64,000 nucleotides of DNA, from assembly GCF_000247815.1 (NCBI RefSeq), contig NC_021675.1:61801962-61865961 (forward strand), read 5' to 3'. The position numbers were made by a program, and so were the translations under genes. The DNA is from Ficedula albicollis (lineage: Eukaryota; Chordata; Aves; Passeriformes; Muscicapidae). Shown here one piece after another: positions 39,287 through 50,534 of this stretch. Positions within the stretch are counted from its first letter, which is position 1; each line of letters starts with the position of its first letter. Under the pieces are notes generated by a model, which searched no databases, was not told the DNA's origin, and was given only the letters and a program-made list of their open reading frames with translations.

Positions 39287-40338
39287 ATTTTGTGCATTCC
39301 AGTTATCCCATTGGTAGATTCATTTAGTGTGCCTATTATTGGATCTGTTATTTGATATTCCAGTCCCCTCTATATTCTGGAATACAAATTGTTTTTACCG
39401 ATGTGTATTTACTGAGATCGTTTTCATAGCTGAAATAAAATAATCTCCACATCTATTCATCCATTCTAGTTATCCATCAACTTTTCACTCCTGCCTGGCA
39501 TTGTCTCTGTTAAATTCTGAGAAATAATATTTGTGTAATTTTCGGAACAACGTTGGCAGAAATGTTACTGATAAGCACATGAAAATTTGGACAACAATCA
39601 GTTCAATTCTGAACGAAGTTAATCTGACTAATGGTTGTACATTAAAGCCATGTAAAAATGTTTCTTTCTCAGAGCTTTCCTAAAGACACTAGAGAATTTT
39701 AACTAAGAAGCATATTCGGAGTTTTATTTGAGTCCAAAAGTCAAAAAAGTAACTTAAAAAAAAAAATTAAAAATAAAAGAAAGGAGAAATAACATTGGAT
39801 TGGCCTGGATTTCATCGGTTTTGATTTTGGCATTAAGTTATTAACCACATCCAAAACCACCAAGGTTTGAGAGCATTGTTCAGTACAGACTCGTGGAGTA
39901 TGTGTTCCCTAGAATGTGTAACTTCCATCACTTTCAGCCAAGATCCTCTTGGTTTTTGCTTGCTCACTTCTGGCCTTGAACCAAAATGCTTCAGCCACAG
40001 TCCCGTTGGTTCTCCAGGTAGTTGTGATTGCTCCCTTCACTGCAGGCTCACTGCTGGCCTCACCAGAAACTCTTAAATTACTCTTAATTTTGAGGTATCA
40101 AGTCATTCTATGACAAGATACCACTTCAAGCAGAGCTGGAAAGTGTAGGTGCCAACAGGAACTAAAAAATCCCTATCCACTACTCAGAACCACAGCTAAA
40201 GGACTTGGAGCTGGATGTGCAGGGTAACCAGCAGTCCCAAATGGATATAGGAAATGTTGGTGAGAAATTTGAGGCTCTCTCCTACACCTCAGTGTCTTCC
40301 TGTACCCAGGGATGAAAACTGCAGGAATCATCCTAACT
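39287..40338. other. Noncoding DNA
   Basis: No gene or mobile element was recognised. A short A-rich run lies at 39757-39780. Confidence 0.6.
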
Positions 40339-40384
40339 AAAATATATATATATTTTATATATATATGTGCCAATATATATACAA
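40339..40384 (+). repeat. AT dinucleotide-rich tract
   Basis: Alternating AT runs at 40341-40365 and 40372-40382 are split by ATTTTA and by GTGCCA. The tract is partly self-complementary. Confidence 0.85.
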
Positions 40385-40551
40385 TACACTGGCACTGAGA
40401 GTATGTATCCAAGGAGTGGAATGGACCATTTTAACAACTCACTAACCAAAATGTGCGTTTTGGAGCCCAAAATCCCGGGGCATGCCTAGATTTACTAGCT
40501 TTTGCTAAATACATCTAAGGCACAGGACCACTACCTTATAATTCATAAGTT

Positions 40552-40581
40552 TACTGCTAGTGGGTACTAGCAGTACCCACT
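40552..40581 (+). repeat. Overlapping inverted repeats (quasi-palindrome)
   Basis: Two hairpins share the same bases. TACTGCTAG (40552-40560) pairs with CTAGCAGTA (40567-40575), with a 6-base loop. AGTGGGTACT (40559-40568) pairs with AGTACCCACT (40572-40581), with a 3-base loop. Only one can form at a time. Confidence 0.9.
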
Positions 40582-41141
40582 GGTCATGTTGGGCCTCTGT
40601 GTGCACCAGAGGGAAGAAATTTCTACTTCCCCAGTCTTTATTTCCACAAAGGTGTGAAGGCTTGGAGGGCAGGAGCAAACCCTCAGCCTCCCAAGCTGAT
40701 TTAGTTTGGGTCACTTTATATATTCTGGCACATAGATTGCTGCAAACTGTTAGCAGGCCATGTGCAGTCCAGCCACAACCTCTTTTCCCTGATGTCACTA
40801 ATCAGAAAAACTCCCAGTTATTACTTGTGTCAGCAATAGCAACATAAGACAGAGAAATCTTCAATAATACATAGCAATCATTCATAATTTAAATTAGGCT
40901 ATCTACAAAATAGTACTGGTAAGTCCTGTATACAGCTGAACTGTCAAAGAAAGAGACTATAGTAATTCATTACAAATCTGCCAGGAGTCCCTGGATAAGT
41001 AACCAGCATGAACATCCACTAAATTATCCAAAAAGCATGGTTGGCTGTAACCCATCCTTTTGTTTGAGGGGAGAGTTGCTAGTGCTCTAGAACAGCCTTC
41101 ACACCTTAGGAAAGCTGTAAAGTTTCTCACACTTCAGCCAG
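40582..41141. other. Noncoding DNA
   Basis: A 95-codon plus ORF (40560-40847) and a 97-codon minus ORF (40505-40798) overlap each other. Neither is recognised. Nothing else was seen. Confidence 0.6.
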
Positions 41142-41176
41142 ATATGTGTATATATATATATATATATATGTATATA
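41142..41176 (+). repeat. (TA)n microsatellite
   Basis: The alternating TA tract, with two TG interruptions, lies five bases before the next tandem duplication starts. Confidence 0.95.
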
Positions 41177-41181
41177 AAAGC

Positions 41182-41405
41182 AGAATTTGGCTTACTAAGA
41201 CTGCCATAAAGGCTCAGCTTGTAAGAACAACACATTTAAATCATCAGAGAGCTAAGATGAGTGCTAGAAGCACTTTGGGTTTATATTTATGCTAGAATTT
41301 GGCTTACTAAGACTGCCATAAAGGCTCAGCTTGTAAGAACAACACATTTAAATCATCAGAGAGCTAAGATGAGTGCTAGAAGCACTTTGGTTTTATATTT
41401 ATGCT
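41182..41405 (+). repeat. 112-bp tandem duplication
   Basis: Copies at 41182-41293 and 41294-41405 abut. They begin AGAATTTGGCTTACTAAGAC and end TATATTTATGCT. One difference was seen (GGGTTT versus GGTTTT). The (TA)n tract just upstream is not duplicated. Confidence 0.96.
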
Positions 41406-43815
41406 TGAAGAACACGAGTATCTTCAGTGTGCAAAGCGAGGCACAAGTGACAAGAGACCATCATGAAAGATCATGGGAAGAAATGGCCCCACAGCATATC
41501 AGTCACCTAATCAGTGCCAGCTTTTCTCTCCTATGAACCACTGGAAGAAAACTTCAAAATTAAGTTTGATATGGAGGAGAGTAACTGGGCAAATTTCCTG
41601 AAGGACCCTTGAATCCCAAAGTAGTTCAATTTCACGTGATTGCCCTCAGAGTTGCAAGACACTTTCAGGAAATTAGAAGCATATACCACAGGAGAAAGGA
41701 AACTGGGAATGGGGAAAGACTTTGAGGGTGAGGACATGTCTTAAAAATTGTCAGCTCAGATTAAAGGGCTTGGAGACTATAATATGGAAATTCTGAAGAA
41801 CTAAGTGTCCATCAAGGAAGTATACAACAGATGGCTATAGCAAGACATTTAGAAAGGTGGAGCACCTCTACTGAGGAAAGGAATAAGCAGGTTCTTTCTA
41901 GAATTTACTTGCCACTTACTTCCCACTTACTCAGACCCTGCAGAGAATTCTTTTGGTAAACACATTCTTTAAGTATTAGTTTCTGATTAAAATCTCACAC
42001 AAATTTTTCAGAAGAAAAGGAGTTATTTCTAATACTGAAAGTATTTGAAGCATCTGAAGTTTTTTGTAAAGGTGCAATAACAGCAGTCTGCAAGCAGCAC
42101 ATCATCATTTGTGACTAATCAGCAAATCCAGATGGCACATAAATTGACAAGAAATGTCATCAATGCAAATTAACATTTTCAAGCCATAAAAAAAGAACAC
42201 CAGCTTCATGTTACAACTGAAAGAATGGCTCCATTTTGGAAAGTCATTCACTATCATGGTATAGACAATGACCCCTGTCAAAAGATTTAACAAAGTTCAC
42301 AGGTCAATGCAGTGGGAGGATCTCTGCTGTCCTGACTCTTAGTAATAGACTAATCATGCAGAAAAAGTTTTAAGTGTTAATAATTTAGTGAATGAAATTC
42401 ATGCCTTTTGACCCTGAATGAAGAGACAAGCGAGATTCATCTTGTCTTCAATTAAGTTTATTTTTAAGCACCTTATCTGAGCCAAGACTCAGAGGATCCC
42501 AATATTTTTATGCCTTTTTTCAAGCTGCAAATTAAATCTGTAGATACTGAGTGTTGGGAAAACTTTTTCACACAAGAGCCGTGAAATCCTGATTCTGCTG
42601 AAGTCAGTGGGAGTGCTGCCATTTCTTCAGCAGGGCCTGGACTTCAGCCATGCTGTTCAAAGTCTCTGAGCGCTGTCTTGGCTACGCTACCCACATGCTG
42701 TTCCCAATGGGTTCACTGGCAGGAAAAAAATCAACGCTGTGTAAATGCTGAATATTGCAGCTGAAGGAGAGGCAGTATCACAGTCTGAAGAATATGCCTG
42801 AGTTCAGTTTTGAAATTTCTAAGATGCAGAAGCCATTTCATTGTTGAAGCGATAAGTGGCACGCAATCCATCGGCACTGAAACCAAGCTCATGCTAAGAT
42901 GCTGCATGGGGGTTTCATGGCACTCTAAATGTAAAGAGTCCTGGTGGGACTGCATAGCAGAAAACTACAAGGTTCATTCACACTGTGGACTACACAGATC
43001 AGAATCAGATGCAAAAATTTGCACCCTGTAAATCTGTGAAAAAGATAAGATGAACCCAGAGAATTACTATCTCAAATTTCAGAAAAGGCTCTACAGATAA
43101 AATTGTCTACACATTCTTTCGTTTTTTTTGTGTAGTGAGATGAAGCCATCATCTATATGTACGCAAAGCCAAGATTTCAGATTCCAGACTGCTTTGCTGT
43201 GTGGTCAGAGCTGTGAGGAGCAGCAGTGAAATATCTTAGTCAGGGCCATAGCAAGGGGGCAAGTGAAGAAGTGGATAACATCCTCATCTTGCTGCCTTTA
43301 AACTTTCAAGCAAAAGGACAAAACAATGGGCACCAGAATATCTAAGACTTTCCCTGTAGCTTGGATAAACTTCTGCCAGCAATAGTTGCATTTGTGACTG
43401 AGCTTGTCTGGCTTTCAGGGGTGTATTTACCCTATTGGTATTTTGATGCTAAATGCTTTACTCTACCACAGCTGTATCCACAGAAAGGGAGCATTGCCTG
43501 CCCAAGATTTTATGTTCCTGTACAGCAGGGCATTCTTAGGGTAGTCAGTGTCTTACTTGCTCATTTTAAACACCTCCCCAAATTCAATGGAACTGTATAT
43601 CTATGCAAAATTAAATACTTATGTCAAATGTTTGCTGAACAGAGCCTAAAGGTAGAAGAAAATCTTGTACTTGAAATAGCTGTAGCATAAATTGTTTATA
43701 TTTTGCCTTTGGCTAGATTAGTGCGTCTCTATTATCATTACTTTTTCATTTTAATGTTATACCACTGAAGACTTAGACTAGCACCCATAATAATTATGCT
43801 TGAAGACTTGGGGTA
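41406..43815. other. Noncoding DNA
   Basis: No gene is supported. The 109-codon ORF at 43361-43690 plus reads as a hydrophobic chance translation without a recognised domain. No repeats were seen. Confidence 0.55.
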
Positions 43816-43911
43816 ACATACCTATCAATTATATCACTTCACTCCTCTGTGTTTCTGGGTATACATACCTATCAATTATATCACTTCACTCCTCCTCTGT
43901 GTTTCTGGGTA
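43816..43911 (+). repeat. 47-bp tandem duplication
   Basis: Copies at 43816-43862 and 43863-43911 abut. The second has one extra CTC in the CTCCT run. Each starts ACATACCTATCAATTATATC and ends TTCTGGGTA. Confidence 0.94.
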
Positions 43912-45060
43912 CGGCTCATGTTGGCCCTGCTGGGAGTCACAGCCCTGCAGCTTCCACTGACCTTCCAGCCATCCCACACAGAGCACCAGCAGTCAGCCTG
44001 TCCTGCCCACATCACCTGCTGTGTCTCCAGGCACAGGGAGCCTCCTGCCTCCAGACGTGGAGGATGGTGAGGCCTAGCTCATGCTATTCCTTGCCCAAGA
44101 CCAGCAAGCATCCCTGGGCCACAGCCAGCCACATGTTAGCTGTTAGCTCAGGCTGCTTATAAATAACTTGTTAATAGCTGTACAGTTTTTCCTGGGCTAG
44201 GCATCCTGCTTTGATAAGAGCATGTTTTTGTTTGGGGAGGGTTCCTCAAGTACATGTTGGGATCTACTGGCTGAGCCAAACTAAATCAAGCCTGAGCCAT
44301 ATGCATGTGTGTGTGTGTGTGTGTGTGTGTGTGAGCAACAGGCAGCTGCAGCTGAAAGCTCCAGTCTGGCACAACAAGCTCAGATCATCTTCCCCTCGAA
44401 GTCTCCCTCCTCTTTTTATACTGTCCTCTTTACTTCTTGCACAGAAAAAAAAAAATGTGTTCCTGACTTGATTTCCTACAGGGAGATTAATTGAAAATAT
44501 CTGTTGGTTCCCCATGAAGAATATGTAACATGAAGAAAACTCTGAATGTGACATTAAAGACCAAAAGGACCAGAATATCAAAAGTTTTTTGATGCCTCAG
44601 TTTTTAAGAGTACTAGCACAAACACATCCAGTATTGCCCCATAAAAAATGAGGAGTTGTACTTTAGGAGCATCCAAACTCTCAGACAGCCATGGCACATG
44701 TGGGGCAGGTATAGAGCAGCCTGCAGCAGTGTCCTGAGTGCCCCTGGGGGAGCACAGATGGGGTCCACATCTCCCACCCCTTCCCCAGGTGAGGCCTTCA
44801 GCACAATGGGGTTTTAAGCATCAACCCTTCTTGTGGGGCAGTCACACTGTGGGGCTGACCTGGGTGAGAGTACACATCAAATCAAAGGTGTCCACAGGAT
44901 CATTTCCAAAACCTTTTCTGTGTCCTCTCTGAGGACACAGATGCATTAGACCATATCAGACCTGCATCAAACATGCATTAGACCCTACAAACTTACAGAG
45001 ATGTTACTCCTCCTTCACTGAAGTTTCCCAGTGGGCTGCTTTGGGAGGGCAGAATTTGGA
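43912..45060. other. Noncoding DNA with GC-richer patches
   Basis: Patches at 43912-44160 and 44690-44940 are GC-richer. They hold overlapping ORFs on both strands and no recognised exon. A (TG)n tract lies inside this stretch. Confidence 0.55.
44306..44333 (+). repeat. (TG)14 microsatellite
   Basis: Fourteen uninterrupted TG units are present. Such tracts are common in vertebrate DNA, can adopt Z-DNA and vary in length. Confidence 0.95.
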
Positions 45061-45220
45061 TACAGGACCCTCTCTCCTGCTTTGAGAGGACATAATTTAA
45101 ACACAGCTATTCTTTGGACACCCAAATAACCAGTGCTATGTACAGGACCCTCTCTCCTGCTTTGAGAGGACAGAATTTAAACACAGCCATTCTTTGGACA
45201 CCCAAATAACCAGTGCTATG
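45061..45220 (+). repeat. 80-bp tandem duplication
   Basis: Copies at 45061-45140 and 45141-45220 abut exactly. They begin TACAGGACCCTCTCTCCTGC and end CCAGTGCTATG. Two differences were seen (ACATAATT/ACAGAATT and AGCTATT/AGCCATT). Confidence 0.96.
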
Positions 45221-48200
45221 AGCTGCTGGTAGAAGCCATTGCCAGAAGATCTCCTCTTGATGGTGCCTGCTACACAACCAGGAGTAATCACTGCTGTGGA
45301 AATACAGCACTGTGTGTGCTATGGAGCAGTGAGAGCTCCCAGCTCATCAGGATTAAGATTGTTAAGTGTCAATGCCTGCCTCCTAACCCCTGTGGGAAGC
45401 AGCCTGCCTAGCCCACAGTCCCGTGGGCTGACCTGCCCCGTGTCCCAGGCTGCTCTGCTTTGCACCAGCACCACTGCCCTGGCAGCAATGGGCAGACAGG
45501 CTGTCACTTCCAGGGCAGAACCCACAGTGAGAGTAGATGGGCTCGCCTGGGTGCTGATGCCACTCAGAAATGAGTCACCAGCCACCAGCTGCAGCACTGG
45601 GGAGAACAGGAACAGCACCCCCTACACCCTCTTTGCTGAGAATAACCTTTCTCTCACTGGCACAGTGTCCTCTTTCTTTGGCTCCTAGAAAATAGCTCCT
45701 CAGCCATATTTTAGAACCAAACTCAGGCCTTGAGGCCCCTCCTTCAGCTTTGTCATTAGGCTGTGACAAGCACTCATTAAGAAGTATCCTGCCTTTTTTG
45801 TGTGTGTTTCTGTCCTGGCACTTGTAAGATGACAGCATGTGACAGAGCGGATGGGCGTTAGCCTTTTCAGCCTGACAGCCACGTGTGCACATTGCTGCTT
45901 GAGCCACAGGGCATCTTCTGAGGGAAACCATCCTCCCAGAGTGTGATAGACAGAAACTTGAAACATCTGCAAAGGCTGTAAAAATCTGTGCTAGCAGAGT
46001 GATGAAGCGCAGTGCCTGTGAGACAGTGATCTATAGGGGCTGCCCTCTGCACGCTGCTCTGCCACAGCGGCTTGGGGTTCAGCTGTCCCTCCCCACACTC
46101 ACTTGTTCCTTTTCATTAGTATGACTGAGACAAACTGGAAACTACAAGTGGAAGTTTATCCTGTCCTTTGCTGTAACCCGGGCAAATCCAAAATGCCAAC
46201 TGATTTCAAGGGAGATTTTCCTTTTAGGGTCTGGGCTTGCATATATTATATCTATTATTATTATTTTTTAAAAATTGGTCACAGCTGTGGATGCTTAATA
46301 GATGTCTGCCATGTAGATTTCTACTGCCCTTCCATATTTTTAGCACTTTAAAATATGTTTGCCATCTGTTCCTGCCACAGTATTAAAAACAATCACAGTG
46401 ACTCTTTATGCAGAGGCCTTAGGATGGAAGTTGAATGGAGCCCACTAGATCACAAGTGACATGATGCCAAGTACAGTGAATATAATGAGTGTCTGGCCAG
46501 ATTTTTAAAGAGCACTGTTTGTAACCCCCTTCCCTCCAGTGCTAAGGGTCATTTATATACATGTGTCAGCACAAAAATGTGCCTCTAAGAACCAGACTCA
46601 GAATCCAAATGGTTGAAGCAACTGGTGAAAAGGCCTGAAGTTCAATGGCATGTTTTATCCTATTACACACATCTCAATTTCTAACCAGTCAATAGGAGAA
46701 ACGATGGAAAACAGATCAGAAACAGAGGACTTGTATTATGGCAATGTAGGAATGAGTTTGTATCCGGAGAGAAATGTCTCCTTCCCCCCAGCTCCACAGA
46801 GGATAACAGCTGATAACTCGTTAGGTCTTTGCCAAAAGCACTGCACTGAGCTAATATTGATGAAGTGGCTTTTTGTCTCCACCAAGCTAAATACCACACT
46901 CTGGGCCAAAACATTTCTTATTGTTCAAAGACAAGGTTCTCAATTTCCTTTGATTTTTGATATACAGGCAATCATCTGCTTCCATTTTTTAATTGCCCTC
47001 ATTTCTCATTTTGTTGGAAAACTGGCTCTCAGCCAGATCCTTAAAAATCCCTCAATGATTGCAAACAAATAATAGTGAAGTGAAAGCAGATGACCTCTTT
47101 CCATGTCCCAAAAAGTACTAGACGGCAGATGAACGCTATTTTCTGTGGCGGTTTCTTTTGTTTTTCTAATGTTTGGCACAATTAACAGCATGGAACCAAC
47201 TTGTTTAATTCAGAGGGTACCTACAGTCTGCACCCCCATTTTCTTCCCAGAGTTACTGTCATTTCCACCCATTTCATCTGCCCATATTTTTACATGTGCC
47301 ACTCCCTCTCGTAGCCTGGATGATCAAGCAAGCAATCATGATGTTCAGTTCTGGGCACACCACAAAGAATTTCTCCCTAATTTGACATTAATGTCAATGT
47401 GGAGTGATTGTAATCATAGCACTGAAGTTTTGTTATGGGAACTAGACAACGATGAATATAAGACTCAGAATCAAGGAATGTAAAGACAAAAACCCATTTT
47501 TTTTTGTGTTCCAAGAGGCAATAAAATTCTAAAAGTTCAAGGTCTCTGCTGTTTTGTCCTTCACACTGTCCACGAATGTTTTACACAAGCATACAGGAAC
47601 TCTGGGAAACAGAGACTTGCTATTTTTCTGGCACTTTTAATGTCTGCTCACACACACCTCACATTGCAGAAAAACAAAAATACCACATCTTACATTAGCA
47701 ATATAGCTACCATGATAAATGAGGCACTGGAGACACCATTCTATCTCTGTTGAGACCATTGTAAACAGGGCCATTAGGTTTTGCCATCAAGGACCAGAAG
47801 ACTTGGCCAAGGCCAAGACCCTCAGCTGGTAATGACAGAATTATGGAATTGCATAGAATAGCTCTAGATTTTAGTATAACTACACAATTTATGGCACTTT
47901 TCTTTTCCTCTAATTCTTTCAGGTGCCTTTTTTAGACCACATATATTATAGCCACAAAATAGACAATATATCTACTTCGGCCATTATTTTTTCTACATTT
48001 TTTTTTACATTTTATTACACTGTGGAAACATTCCCAAGGCCAGTTCCCTGTGCTTTAAGCCTTTCAAATGCACATCCCATGTCTGGAGATGTCTTGAACT
48101 TGGGTCCACATTTCAAACATCTCTTCTGGACATTTCAACTACTGTGACACTACACTGGAAGGCCTCTGGAAAGTTGATGAGAAATTCTTGATCTCTGTTA

Positions 48201-48478
48201 TCCCTTTCAATATGAGGTTTGAGGAATGCAAAAGTACTGAGCAAATCTGCTGCTTAAAGCTGTGGACCAAGGCATGCATTCTTCCTCCAAAATTCCCTGG
48301 CACAGACACATTTCTTCACTCCTGACCACAAATTGTGCTTTGTTCTATCACAGGGTCCTAACTACCTAGAAGTGCATACAAATTGTTCCACAGGAAGTTT
48401 TCCCATGTAATGCCTGTATTTTTAACATTTTGCAAGTTGTTCACAAGACACTTCCTAATTTGCACCTTAATATTTCCA

Positions 48479-48480
<2 letters not shown>
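45221..48480. other. Noncoding DNA
   Basis: The GC-richer block 45320-45650 gives the longest plus ORF nearby (45239-45688, 149 codons) and an opposing minus ORF. Neither is recognised. The rest is AT-rich, with an (ATT)n-like run at 46252-46263. Confidence 0.55.
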
Positions 48481-48509
<29 letters not shown>

Positions 48510-48527
48510 TTTGTAATGTTTCCCCCC

Positions 48528-48558
<31 letters not shown>

Positions 48559-48589
48559 AAAAAAAAAAGAAAAAAGGTTTGTAATGTTT
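48481..48589 (+). repeat. A/C homopolymer locus with duplicated 14-mer
   Basis: The order is A27 (48481-48507), GGTTTGTAATGTTT (48508-48521), C27 (48522-48548), A20-G-A6 (48549-48575), then GGTTTGTAATGTTT again (48576-48589). The A-run plus 14-mer unit is therefore present twice, with a pure C tract at the junction. Translations through this locus are homopolymer artefacts. Confidence 0.95.
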
Positions 48590-48808
48590 TCTTTCATGTT
48601 TTCCAGCAGTCACAAGGTCCTTTCACAGACAGCCTGGTGTTGTGGAAGTTGTCAGGTGAGCACAGACACTTTGTGTTGTCACACTTGCAGCACTGAGGGA
48701 GGATTCATTTAATTCTCTTGCTCATGACACTGCCCAGATCTTGCTTCTCATGGATGAGCCAACCAGTGCACCCTTCTTAGGATAAAACTGAGCAATTCTG
48801 CTGCAATG
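48590..48808. other. Short noncoding gap before the CR1
   Basis: No feature was recognised in these 219 bases. Confidence 0.6.
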
Positions 48809-48945
48809 TCACAGAATCATAGGGGTTGGAAAGGGTCATCAAGTCCATCCTTTGACTGATCACCCCTTAGTCAACTAGACCATAGCACTAAGTGCCACAT
48901 CCAGTCATTTCTTGAACACTTCCAGGGATGCTGATTCTAAGCCAA
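48809..48945 (-). mobile_element. Diverged CR1 LINE 3'-end fragment
   Basis: On the plus strand the block has CACAGAATCATAGG, GGTTGGAAAGGGTCATCAAG, AAGTGCCACATCCAGTCATT and AACACTTCCAGGGATGCTGA in that order. This is the reverse complement of an avian CR1 3' region from a different subfamily than the 18754 copy. Homology becomes unconvincing after about 48945. No coding sequence is retained. Confidence 0.85.
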
Positions 48946-50099
48946 AGACTTATGTTCAGCAAAGCAGCAATAGTTATGGGATGGCTTAGAGCATTCTTCT
49001 TTGCAAATAACTTTCTTAACATGTTCAATGCCTCTTTCACTGAATGAACCTGCCCTAAAACTGGGGCAGACATTTGTTTTTAATGCTTTTTAGAGTAGTC
49101 TATTCCTGGTGTTCAACAGAGGGGAAGTGTGAGCAATCCAAGTGATGAGCAATCATATCACTATTTCAGTACTGCCCTACATATGGGAACTGTGGTTGTG
49201 AAGGATTTTATTAGGGAAATGTGGACTCATTTATTCGGGAAAAGACAGGGAATTAAAGGGAAGACATTTACATTTCTGCAATGACTTCCTTTTTATTGAA
49301 ATCAATTATATCAAAATAGTTGCTTGATTATCATTAGACATTCCTTGATAAATTTTGTCTGTTTGCAGGGAATAGTCTCTTCCAAATCTTTCCTATGCAT
49401 TTTTATTCTTTACAGAATGATGCAGCACACCTATGGAAACAATCAATCTTTCATTGGCATTTGAAGATCTATTTCCTGGGTTTGTCATTATTATATTAAA
49501 GGTTATTAAAACACATACTAGTAGCAATGACTAATTTCTGCAAAGTTGCTCTTCTATCATCCAAAACCCTTTAAAGAACAGCAATGAAAACAACTCTGCT
49601 CTTATCCAGATACAGCTTTTACCCAAACAGCTCATCCAGCTGAGTGCTGCCTGCACTACATTTCATTTTACAGGCCAGGTGTCTGATAATTAATAAATCA
49701 AATCTTCACTGAATCTTTCAGTTGATTTTTCATCTTTTTCTGAAAATTAAGCTGTTTAAGTCTGAAGTTCATTCAAGCCATTAAAAGAGAGATCTAGCCA
49801 TTTCTGCTCAGTTCTCCAGCAGGTTTTTAATCAGCCATGAATGGCAGTGAGGAGCCAGGGATAGGAGCAGGCTCTCTGCACAACATCCTTGGTTCATTTT
49901 TGGATGGGGTCTTCTACAGATGCTCCAGGAGGGACTCCCCAGAGTCACATTAGAGGCAGCAGATTTACAGGTTACCCTCTCACATCTGCCAAACACACAA
50001 GAGAGAGCAGGCACCTTCCATTTCTGCTCTCACCCCAGAGAGAGAGCACTGCAGCTTCCAAGGTGCATGCAGGTACACCAGCACTACAAGAGGATATGG
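48946..50099. other. Noncoding DNA
   Basis: No gene was recognised. Overlapping ORFs at 49808-50104 lie on both strands. The first 120 bases could be a highly diverged CR1 continuation. Confidence 0.5.
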
Positions 50100-50361
50100 C
50101 TTAAAATTAAAAGAGGAGAGGTTTATACTAGATGTCAGAGAGAAATTCTCTCTTCAGAGCATGGTGAGACACTCAAACACATTTCCCAGAAAAGTTGTGG
50201 GTTCTCCACCCCTGAAGGTGTTCAAGGCCAGGTTGGATGGGACCTTGAGCAAACTGCTCTAGAGGATGGCATCCTGTCCATGGCAGGGAGGTTGGGACTG
50301 GACAATCCTTAGTGTCCCTTCTAACCCAAGCTTTTCTATGGCTCTGTGATATGATTCTATG
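50100..50361 (+). mobile_element. CR1 LINE 3'-end fragment
   Basis: The block follows CR1 order: AGAGGAGAGGTTTATACTAG, GGTGTTCAAGGCCAGGTTGG, TGGCAGGGAGGTTGGGACTG, TCCCTTCTAACCCAAGC, then CTCTGTGATATGATTCTATG. The terminal ATTCTATGA-type repeat is the known CR1 3' end. It is truncated at the 5' side and carries many substitutions. The duplicated 63-bp unit starts about 50 bases downstream. Confidence 0.93.
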
Positions 50362-50409
50362 AATAAAAAGCTACTACTCCAAAATGTTTTCCTTTCACAG
50401 GTTTGGAAG

Positions 50410-50534
50410 GACAGAGCTATTAATATCCTGAAGGACTTTGAGGACATCCATTTGTTCCTGTTCCTACTGGGAGACAGAGCTATTAATATCCTGAAGGACT
50501 TTGAAGACATCCATTTGTTCCTGTTCCTATTGGG
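50410..50534 (+). repeat. 63-bp tandem duplication
   Basis: Copies at 50410-50472 and 50473-50534 abut. Each begins GACAGAGCTATTAATATCCT. Two differences were seen (TTGAGGAC/TTGAAGAC and CTACTGG/CTATTGG). Confidence 0.95.

Noticed and set aside
44264..44581. ORFs with alternating Val-Cys or Thr-His residues
   Set aside because: They read through the (TG)n microsatellite.
45239..45688. 149-codon plus ORF, second longest
   Set aside because: It lies in a GC-richer block with opposing minus ORFs. The translation shows no domain and it begins just after a duplicated segment.
48358..48712. ORFs with lysine, proline, glycine or phenylalanine runs
   Set aside because: They are translations of the A27 and C27 homopolymers on either strand, not proteins.
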